DNA from: Tetrapyrgos nigripes
Lineage: Eukaryota; Basidiomycota; Agaricomycetes; Agaricales; Campanellaceae
Assembly: GCA_013368315.1 (NCBI GenBank)
Contig: JAACJM010000288.1
Span: 1-64,000, forward strand
DNA length: 64,000 nt
Reading direction: 5' to 3'
Below the pieces are notes generated by a model. It ran no database searches. It was not told where the DNA came from and was given only the letters and a program-made list of their open reading frames with translations. Position 1 is the first letter of the stretch. The number at the start of each line of letters is the position of its first letter. The translations under genes and the position numbers were made by a program. This document shows, one piece after another, positions 23,084-31,560 of this stretch.

Positions 23084-23767
23084 CAGTGTTGTCGAGGTCA
23101 GTGACCAGTCAGTGCCTGTGACCCTGGTCACAAATTCGGTGACCTGGGGTCATCGACTGACCATGACCTAGGCGGTGAATCGGTGACTTTCCCATATTTG
23201 GTAGGTCAATGACATCATCACTTCATTTGGACTTCTCCGCACTTCCGCGCTCAGTGCGTCCTCACTCTTTCGGACTCGTCTTACCCAGAACCTTACTGGA
23301 ATTGAGTAGGTATGCATAAATAATTACATAGCTAGATACTGAGAGAGTCCTGTATCCCCGAATCAATCCCAATGATGCCATCCGCACTATTAGAGTCCTT
23401 GTCTACCAATTCATAGAACTCTAGCTCTTCATCCAAGCTTCGTACTGCACTTCGTTGATGTACATCTACCCAATGCTTGTTGGTGAAGTTAAAGAGCTGT
23501 GCAAGCCTGATAGAGATGACCTGCGGATCATGCACGAAAAGATCTTCATCAATATCAATATCATCATCAAGTGACACTATGCGTGAGGACGCAATACTAC
23601 AACGAATAGTGGAATCAGTGGCTAACGGCAGCCTGGGAGTGACGCTCGGATAATTCCGAAGGTCATCGCCTAGGTCAGTTCATTTCGGTGACCTTGTAAC
23701 CGTTCACTGACCATTCAGTTTTTGACAAAGTGACCGTTCACTTCCGGTCAGTGACCGCACAACACTG
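23084..23767. mobile_element. hAT-type element, 684 bp, with 8-bp target duplication
   Basis: The left terminus is CAGTGTTGTCGAGGTCAGTG and the right terminus, reverse complemented, is CAGTGTTGTGCGGTCACTG. CAGTGTTG ends are typical of the hAT superfamily. An exact 8-bp duplication AGTGAGGC flanks it at 23076-23083 and 23768-23775, the hallmark length for hAT. GTGACC/GGTCAC motifs are repeated near both ends. It is too short to be autonomous. Confidence 0.88.
23332..23577 (-). pseudogene. Possible remnant of hAT-internal coding sequence
   Basis: An 81-codon frame inside the hAT element, acidic, with the segment HWVDVHQRSAVRSLDEELEF. Its position suggests a leftover of the parent element's coding region, perhaps the C-terminus of a transposase. 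I do not recognise a defined hAT dimerisation motif in it, so the assignment rests on position alone. Confidence 0.3.
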
Positions 23768-23775
23768 AGTGAGGC

Positions 23776-24370
23776 CGATGGGGACTTCAACGTTTCAACT
23801 TTCAAGTTCCCCGTGCCAACTGGCAGCACGGTGGGAACACTCGAGTAAGCATCCCGCTAAAAGGCTGCCAGCTGGCAGTCAACAAGCGAAAGTCGTCCTT
23901 TTCCCTCAACCACCACCTTCCCTCGTCTTCCTCCACCCCCCCTCTGAGTCCCTACCCGAATTCATTCATGAGTATTGTCTCAATCTCGATGTCTTCAACG
24001 AGGTGAGTTGGTCTCTTCAATGGCTTCCTCCTTACCTTTGCAACTGACTTTGTTTCCTCGTCAGAGTTGGTTGCCAAGTTGAACTTCTGGCACAGCAATG
24101 AGTTGTTTCTTCTGGTCTCGTACTCTGTCCAGCGTTCCTGTTGACTCAGGCCTTTTGTTTTTCAGTCACACTGAGCAACTACTTTTATGAGGTTAGGTCT
24201 CTTGCACAGTTATGTAGTTGTTCCACTATGAAATTAGTTACTCTTGCTTGTATATAACTAGAATAAAGAAAAATATATGTTTTTTCTGATCATTTTCATG
24301 AGACAATTGAAGGAATTCAGAGTGATAAATTCAACCGACGGTGTGGCTGGATGGATTAAAATGCTGCTGG
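23776..24370. other. Interior of the insertion, no gene seen
   Basis: One 92-codon frame at 23769-24047 begins inside the right hAT target duplication and is not recognisable. At 23815-23880 the words TGCCAACTGGCAGCACGG and GGCTGCCAGCTGGCAGTC form an irregular inverted repeat. The rest is AT-rich and non-coding. Confidence 0.35.
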
Positions 24371-24721
24371 ATATCTAGCCGATATTCAGTAAACCGTGGT
24401 CTGACCGTGGTCGATGCAGACGCGTCGGTCGATAGCCGTGCTCAGGGCTGCCTGAAATGTGGTTTCCCCACGGTTTGCCAGTGGTCGCCCCACGGTTTCA
24501 CAGACTCCGGGCAAACCACGGTTTGACCCTTGGGTGTGATAGCAATAGAGAGTAACAGTTAGTTGGACGCGTCGGGTATTACTATTGACCGGTCCGCACA
24601 TGATGTCATACGTGCGGGCTGCCCCGATAAATCTCCGGGTCACTTCTCGACGTGCGTGCCAGTTTCCAAGTCATCCAAGTAAGAAATGTACAAAATTTGC
24701 TGTTTTAAGAACTTGCAAGAT

Positions 24722-25018
24722 GTCATCGTGACACCTTCGAATGGGGTGTTTATTACGATGGCTGATGTCCTCGATGCGATATATTCCACTCTTGAGTCTT
24801 CGGTCTCCCGTTACGAGGGAGGAGTATCGAGCTATCAGGTCTCCATCCGACCTGAAACGTGTTAACGCTGCTTATGAGCGTAGGTATGAGCAGTGACTAT
24901 GTGGCATACTGGGAACGAAAAGGAGGCGTCAGACGTGTGAACTTCCTGGCAGGACATACTCGTTTCTTGGGGGTATCGAATACAGGGAAGAATTTTATTC
25001 TCAACCTCACGAAGTAGT
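24722..25018 (+). pseudogene. DUF6699 gene fragment, 3' end, frameshifted
   Basis: Encodes the second half of the domain relative to copies A and D. It has a 7-base insertion (extra GAGTCTT) near 24796 and a loss of about 8 bases near 24893, so the frame breaks twice. The final motif of the family, ending GRNFILNL, is still readable up to the terminal TAG. Together with the fragment at 22027 it is the remains of a single gene. Confidence 0.75.
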
Positions 25019-25797
25019 GATAAGAGCTTTGGCTTACCAGTTTTGATTCCCAGTGGTGTTTGATATATACCTATCTGATGTAGCTTGATATCTGATATCG
25101 TACTGTGTATTATTTTCGACGTGTATCTTACTTACATTTCCCAGTCTGTAGAATATGGAATATGTACCACAATGTATGTAGCTATGATTATGACTTAATG
25201 TACTTGATACCTATCCCTGCAGATGTACTCTGGAGTTACGAATCATAATATCATCGAAGGAAGCATGTTGAGCCTAGCCTCGTTGGATTTGCGTCGAAAT
25301 GGCAATAACGACCTTGTTCCTTGGATTGGTGGTGCTACAACGATGCTACATCATGGCATTCACTAAACGAGCTACCTCTGGTGGCCTGAAGAAGCCAAAA
25401 CAAAGTGAATTATTCTTAGAGCGCTTTCGAAGCATAATAGCATCGAAGGAAGCGCGCTGAGCTTAACCTCATTGGAACTGCCTCGAAATAGCAATAACGA
25501 CCTTGTTATCTGGATTGGCGGTGCCACAATGATGCCACTACCGCTGCCAAGCGCTAGTCAAGACATTCTGTGAGTAGTTATGAGTCAGAGCTAAAAACAA
25601 GACTCATCGACGTCTAGAGTGCTGCGGCGACGACACCACGTGTCGTAGTGGAGAACGAAGGAACTAAGTATTCAGCGCCAAATTTTATGTCTGCGGATTT
25701 AGCAGGTACAGGTATTGTACTTACCGAGTCTCGGAGGAATACAGAGGTCATGCGCTGACTCAAATGCGAGGGTGAAACAGAAACGCCAAGCTACTAA

Positions 25798-25926
25798 CAC
25801 GCCAAAAATACAAAAATATCCGCTCGGCAGAAAGGCGTACAGAAACACTTTTTTACAGATATATCTTATATCAATAGTAGTGATGTGATGTATCCGTCGA
25901 GCGGATATTTTTGTCTTTTCGGCGTG
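25798..25926. mobile_element. 129-bp MITE, Harbinger-like, TAA duplication
   Basis: The left terminus CACGCCAAAAATACAAAAA and the reverse complement of the right terminus CACGCCGAAAAGACAAAAA continue as near-matching inverted repeats for about 31 bases, with three mismatches, ending near CCGCTCG. TAA flanks both ends (25795-25797 and 25927-25929). A 3-bp TAA duplication and short length fit PIF/Harbinger MITEs. Confidence 0.75.
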
Positions 25927-26360
25927 TAAACTTTGAGATCTTGGGGACTGATGGCTGGAAGCAAATCAGACGAGTCAACTGAGAGGTGCCATGTTCACGG
26001 CAAACAATTAATCCAGGTCCTGCTCCATCAGCGGTCCCAGGAAAGCGACACGTTTCTACGCGGTTAGGGGTATAGTTTTGACATAGAGATAGATAGATAG
26101 ATAGAATGACACGGCGCGGTTCTCTACGAACCGTGGCACATGCTAAGTGTATATATGTGCCTACATCTACTTTAAGTAGAGTAAAGAAGGTCGTGAAAGG
26201 AGGTCATCATTATTGAACGAAGGTTGTCGGCAAATTCATTTAATCAAGAAAGAATACGGGTTTGGAGTGAGTGTGATATGAAAAGAGATGAAGCAGAAGG
26301 AGCGCTAATAGAGCATATATCCGTACCCAATGATTGGAATTTAGGATCATCTTCGCGCAG

Positions 26361-28145
26361 TGGAATATGGAGTCGAGAAGCTTTAACAGAATCTTTATAG
26401 AGGTTGAGGTCAAACTAGCTTGGGCCTGAGGTTGGGACCAGCATTATAGATGGTATATTCGAGGCTTGATCGGTAACCTTCTAAAGCGATTCTCGTTGTG
26501 ATACATTCGGGATGATTTGGCTAGGTCATCCCAATCTGACATGCAAATCAATTGGTCAAGGTTCTTAGTCATAGGCTGAAGAAGTTGAAGCAGTTCTGAG
26601 CTCTGATACCGCTCACCAAGTATTAAGTATTCCTGGGATTACTTCCTCGCCTATGTTCCACAGCTATATCAACGACAGCTCATATCATCTATGCCAAGTC
26701 CTCCCCAATATACTTCGTTTCCGCGTAACCCTAAGCCTGAGTGACCCCCCAATGTCGCTCTGTCGTTCTTCTTTTCCGCCCAGTCTCCCCTCATGTACTC
26801 CAATATTTGTCCACCTCTCAAGCTTGAGGCGTGTAAGGGTGTAATGGAACAACGTAAGTATCTTGTATTCTGTTTCTTTGAGTTTGCTACGTCTCAATTT
26901 ACCGTACTTGCAATGTAATTGATGCTTCGGGCATGCCTCGGGCATCCGTTTTCTCTTTCTTTCTTTCCTTTTCTACAACATTCTGATGAAAGTTCCGTCT
27001 ATTCTAGATAGTTCTAATGACTCACTAATTACATATATAAGTATCTTGGTATGTACTCTTGTAATAACTTTATCCTACCTCGCAATACACATCTGTATTT
27101 GAACCTTACATCTTGACTGATTGTAAGTCGGCATCCTTAGTAACGCGCAAGCTTGCTTAGTGTGCTGTTTCTTGATCTTGACTGACGCCTGCGTGCTCAC
27201 CAAGTGCTCAAGAACCTGGTATTTCACGGTAACGCGAAAGCTTGCCTTGATTCAGTACCTTTCTCACTACTTAATCATCTTAGAGTCTCCTGAACCCGAA
27301 CCAAATCAGCGGTTCTTTTACAAAGGGTGAGTAGCATGTCGGGGAGAAGAAAGACAAGATGCGACCAGACTTGACTCAACCAATGCCAACGGCCTTAATG
27401 TGGAGCCAGCGCAGGAAACAAGTGAGTTTCAACTTTCTCGTGTGCTTTTGCTGGAGGTAGAGGACATGATTCAGGGTGAAGGAGATAGTACGAAGAGAAA
27501 GAGGTTGCCTTGAGCAAAAACAGTCAGATAACGCTTTCAGAGTAAGAGTATACGGCTGAAAAGGGAAAGGGGTCCTATCGTCAGTATATCCGTACTCTCA
27601 TAATCATATTCTTGATACTTACCTCCGTCTTCTTCATCTCGCCTGTCCACTCAAAGAGACTTCTGAGCTTTGACCATAACATCTCTACGGCCCCAAGAAT
27701 CTCTTTAAAGCATCCATCGTCGCCGCCGTTTTGGCCTAGTCAAAAGTCATGAAAAAATGGAGTGAGCGCATATCTTAGATGAAAAACCGTAATGCCTCAC
27801 CTATGCACTAAAAAAGATCCGTATACGTCTCAATTACACCCTAACCCCTATAGTCTACGTTAAAGGGTCGTCCAGTAGCTTCAGAGTCTATTCTAGGTTG
27901 ATTCTGGGCTTCCAGGCGTTGAAGTCAGCACAAAGAAGTAGTTGGTAGAATGCGTCTTCATAACAATTCCAGGTGACTGAGATATTCTAGGGGCGTGAGG
28001 GAATGCTTCCAACCACTTTAGGGTCGACGAGGATGCAACGAGGATGGAGGCGAGAGGAGAAAAAGTTTGCCGGCTCAAACTGCCTGTCAGCCGTATTTGG
28101 CAGATCAGCATCAGGTGATAGGCGATGCGAAGTTACGAGACGCGT
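26361..28145. other. Intergenic, no convincing gene
   Basis: Short frames only. AACGCG(C/A)AAGCTTGC occurs twice, near 27137 and 27221. A 72-codon minus frame at 27893-28111 ends in the DNA next to the fold-back element and has no recognised domain. Confidence 0.35.
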
Positions 28146-28447
28146 CCACCTTGGGCGGCATTGCGGTGCAAACTTAAATTTCAGATTTTTTACTGCCATT
28201 TTTGCTCCCCGGATCTACTCCATATGAGACCGATTTGAGGCCGAACTGCAATATGGAGCATAAATTTGACATTTATGTTTGCCCAAAAATCTTTCCAAAT
28301 TAGGCCTGTGACAGTCCCTTCTGTATATCGAAGAGTTGATCTAAAGCGGAGCTTTTCTTCGACAAGGATAGCTCCGCTTTCGATCTCGATATTCAGAGGG
28401 ACCTAGTAACAGGTCTATTTCCAAATATGCATTGCCGCCCAAGGTGG
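28146..28447. repeat. Fold-back element, 302 bp
   Basis: The outer arms CCACCTTGGGCGGCATTGC (28146-28164) and its inverted partner (28429-28447) match at 18 of 19 bases. Inside, a second fold-back is centred near 28361: AAAGCGGAGCT at 28343-28353 pairs with AGCTCCGCTTT at 28370-28380, and flanking blocks such as CCTGTGACAGTCCCTTCTG pair imperfectly with CAGAGGGACC...AACAGG. No target duplication was seen and there is no coding frame. Confidence 0.6.
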
Positions 28448-28615
28448 TCGCTTTGCTTTCGGTCTTGTAGATGTCAGTTGCCTACCTTACGAATTGGGAA
28501 ACGCATTGAAACACGGAAATTTTCATTAATAGATCGTGTACTCGGCTTTCCTGGGGACAATCGAGTTCGAACCGTAAGAAAAAATAAGCTGCTTAAAGTT
28601 ACATACACACGACTA

Positions 28616-29156
28616 CTGTACTACCATGAAGGGAAGTTCAGTCACGCATCACAACGGACTTCGAACAGTTCAGTTTTCAAAGTTCATCACACATCACATT
28701 GAAGACTAAACTGCGTGACGAACTGACCTTTTTTCAGCCAAATTCTGAGCTAAAAATCGAATTTTCGCCTCCTATAGATCTTTTTTAATGTGTTTGGGAA
28801 TAGAGAAAGTTTTTTTTGGCTGTTCTGCCGATTTCTAGAGGTATCTTGGACCCAATAGAGCAGATTCTAGTGAATTCTAAGCAAATTCAACATTGAAACA
28901 GTAAAAATATTTTCAGAAAACAAATAGTCCTGCTGAACCAGTGAGGCCAGGGCTTCTTTTGAACTGCAGCTTGATTCGAGATGGTTCAAGAGCTCATTTA
29001 TTGTGTACAGATTAGCTACAAACTAGGAGTAGACTGAACCAAAAGTGAACTGAACTTTTGATGCGTCACGCATTGTATCGGCCAGTGAACTCAGTGAACT
29101 GTATGTCAAAAACATCACACCCTAAACCCACTGAACTTCCCTTCATGGTAGTACAG
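28616..29156. mobile_element. 541-bp MITE with 27-bp exact terminal inverted repeats
   Basis: The left end CTGTACTACCATGAAGGGAA, continuing through GTTCAGT, is exactly mirrored at the right end. TA flanks both sides, fitting a TA target duplication as in Tc1/mariner elements. Similarity between the flanks (ATACACA on both sides) may mean the repeats extend further out. GTTCA/TGAAC motifs recur within 120 bases of each end. No transposase frame is present. Confidence 0.75.
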
Positions 29157-30141
29157 TATCTGTGTATCGTCAGTCTGGATTTTCGAGACTAGCTTAAAGT
29201 TAGTCATTTTTAGCCAGACTCTAACAAAGTTGGGGCTTAAATCCAACCTAAATTACATGGTTCTCTGAAATTTACCAAGGAATCTTGGACCCGTCGACGT
29301 CAATAAATTCCGAATAAATTATAAGATCCGGTTTGCATCTAGTGATTACACCAACTTGCATGCTGGAAAGCAATGGAAAGAAGAGAAAAAATGAGGAAGA
29401 CGACGTAGTACATCTGATAGTGCGCGTGCATAACGACTTGAAGGTTTGATCCATGTGAGTGATTGATTCAGAGAATAAGAATCCCAATGTAGATGATCTG
29501 CTGTAAATGTCATTCTGCAGCATAGACGTCGACAGTGCAGGTCATACTATGTGCAAACCGTAAGCGTCTGCTATTTTCAAAGTCTGTAGGCCACATTGTA
29601 AGCCGCATCGTCCAGTACTAATCTGGGTAAAATTTGTTCCCATACGTCATAGATAAAGGTCGCCCTGCGTATGGTTCGTAAGCTTCTGGAATTCATAAGC
29701 CACATGAGTCATTCTACAGCACTTATCAATGACGAATTCGTTCCCCCATGTTCCCAAAAACATTTCAACTGCAAAGGTGGTTACAATACGCCACTGCAGT
29801 ACTATAAAGGGCGTGCTGACAGTAGATCGTATACAATCTTCTGGAATTTTCAAAGCTTGTAAGCCACATTCTACTAGAGCATTCATCAACGGGGAGTTCC
29901 TTCCCCACATTTCAAATACGCCACCGGTTCTGTCCCCAATTGCAAAGATGTACAGATCGGGACCGACATTCACTCTTAGAAGGTTGATGTCCCCCATTTG
30001 GAATGCGCGCCAAAAGAATGTGAAATTTTGGATCTGCGGGCCACAGGATATCAAATTAGCGCGGCAGTACGTATCAGTTCTTGGTCTCAGTCCGGGTAAT
30101 ACACTCCTTCTCCTCCTCCTTCCCGAATAATTATACCCAAT

Positions 30142-30190
30142 ACGTCGACGTCATGCTAAAGAATAAAGCTTTCCGTTGTCAGTATTTAAG
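30142..30190 (+). promoter_or_regulatory. Conserved palindrome and TATA-like box upstream of copy D gene
   Basis: ACGTCGACGT at 30142-30151 and AGTATTTAAG at 30181-30190 keep nearly the same spacing as in copy A, and the ATG follows 73 bases later. Confidence 0.5.
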
Positions 30191-30263
30191 CCCCCGAAGC
30201 CTGGTCCACTTGCCAGCTCCCAACTCAACTCCCCCTCTTAACTTTCTGAAGCAACCCTTGGTG

Positions 30264-30893
30264 ATGCCAGGTAAACACGTCCGATTTGCCACTGCTCCCA
30301 CTTTTTACCCAACCTCAAGCTCAACGAGCACGCCTTCGAAAGATCATCATCATCTCCCTCGATATACCACCGAGTATTCTCATAAACCACACCCAACTTC
30401 CACCTACGCTAGCCGGGCCCCACATATCCATAGCCTTCTAGCTTACTCCAACCACCCCACTCTCTATTTCGACGTCAGCCTTTCTCTTAATGCCATCGCT
30501 TTTTCCAGTTCGCGTCTATCCACACGCTCACTGTCGGAGTCAGCCATTGACCCTCCAGTATCATCGATGACTCTATCTATTCCCCATATTAGGTGGTCCG
30601 TCATCGTGACACCTTCGAATGGCGTGTTTATTACGGTGGCTGATGTTCTCAATGCAATATATTCTACTCTTCGGTCTCCCGTTACGAGCGAGGAGTATCG
30701 AGCTATCAGGTCTCCGTCCGACCTGAAACGTGTTAACGCCGCTTATGAACGTAGGCATGAGCGGATTCGTGATGACTATGCGGCGTACCGGGAACGAAAA
30801 GGAGGCGTCAGACGTGTGGACTTCCTGGCAGGACATACGCGTTTCTTGGGGGTATCGAGTACAGGGAGGAATTTTATTCTCAACCTCTCGTAG
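30264..30893 (+). CDS. DUF6699-domain protein, copy D (intact)
   Basis: A single-exon gene of 209 residues. The frame is open further upstream, to 30081, but the homologous start MPGKHVRFATAP of copies A and B is at 30264. The N-terminal 55 residues are Ser/Thr/Pro/His-rich and differ from copy A by a three-residue deletion and many substitutions. The DUF6699 core contains YFDVSLSLNAIAF, LSIPHIRWSVIVTPSNGVF, VADVLNAIYSTL and GGVRRVDFLAGHTRFLGV. In copy A the aromatic residue before the VIVTP segment is the W of TWP, and here it is the W of RWS. The reading frame is intact from start to stop, unlike the split B/C copy. The biochemical role of the domain is unknown. Confidence 0.82.
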   Translation: MPGKHVRFATAPTFYPTSSSTSTPSKDHHHLPRYTTEYSHKPHPTSTYASRAPHIHSLLAYSNHPTLYFDVSLSLNAIAFSSSRLSTRSLSESAIDPPVSSMTLSIPHIRWSVIVTPSNGVFITVADVLNAIYSTLRSPVTSEEYRAIRSPSDLKRVNAAYERRHERIRDDYAAYRERKGGVRRVDFLAGHTRFLGVSSTGRNFILNLS

Positions 30894-31560
30894 TAGGATC
30901 TTTGGCTTCCCAGTTTTGACTCCGAGTGGTGTTTGATACCGATTTGATATGATATCTGATGTTGTTGTGTATTATTTTCGACGTGTATCTTAGTTACATT
31001 TCTCCACCTCTACTCACGACTAAATATGGAATATATACCCCAATGTATGTAGTAGCTATGACTATGAGTCAGTACATCTTCAGGGATAGATATCAAATAC
31101 ATTCTGGCGTTCCGAAGCATGAGGCCATCGAACCTTGAGCTCAGATGTTGAATCTGCCTTAAAATGGCAACAACGAACTTGTTCTCTGGATTGGCGGTGC
31201 CACAACGGTACCACATCATGGCATTCACTACACGAGCCTACCTCACTTGAAGAAGCCAAAACAAAGTGAATTATACTTGGGACCGCTTTCGAGACCGAGC
31301 TGTTAGGCGCCAGCCGAGATATTGCACGAGTAGTATAGAGTCCGAAAAGGGTCAGAGTTTAACAAAGACTCCTAAACGCCCACAGTGCTGCGGTTTAGAT
31401 GCACGCCACTGTGTGTGGAGTGGAGAACGGTGACTAGAAGGAATTAAGTATTCAAGCGCTAAATTTCATATCCATAGATTTATCAGGCGGTCCCGCGTTC
31501 ACTTAGTCTCGGAGGAACGTAGGGGTTGACCGATGACTCACTGTTATGATGAACGCAGCC

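Larger units (their letters stand above)
22691..24537. mobile_element. DNA element with CACACCCAA ends and CCACGG subterminal motifs
   Basis: The left end CACACCCAATGGCTTGACC and the reverse complement of the right end CACACCCAAGGGTCAAACC match imperfectly over about 23 bases. Both ends carry further copies of CAAACCACGGTTTGA and related CCACGG motifs within 150 bases. No clear target duplication was found, so the outer limits are provisional. A separate hAT element (23084-23767) is inserted inside. The frames are short and no transposase is recognisable outside the hAT. Confidence 0.55.
24720..26360 (+). repeat. DUF6699 duplication unit, copy C (3' half of the split copy)
   Basis: Resumes at the sequence encoding VIVTPSNGVF of the DUF6699 core and continues through the same downstream DNA as copy A, including the tandem ATCGAAGGAAGC blocks and ACCGAGTCTCGGA. 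The Harbinger-like MITE at 25798 is inserted here and is absent at the matching place in copy A (about 20310). An ATAG microsatellite lies at 26087-26105. Confidence 0.7.
29345..31560 (+). repeat. DUF6699 duplication unit, copy D
   Basis: Same order of landmarks as copy A: TGATAGTGCG, GACTTGAAGGTTTGAT, AAGCTTGTAAGCCACATT, the palindrome and TATA-like box, the gene, then a single ATCGAA...GGCGGTGCCACAACGG block and an AGTCTCGGAGGAA block. The minisatellite of copy A is not expanded here. Confidence 0.72.
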
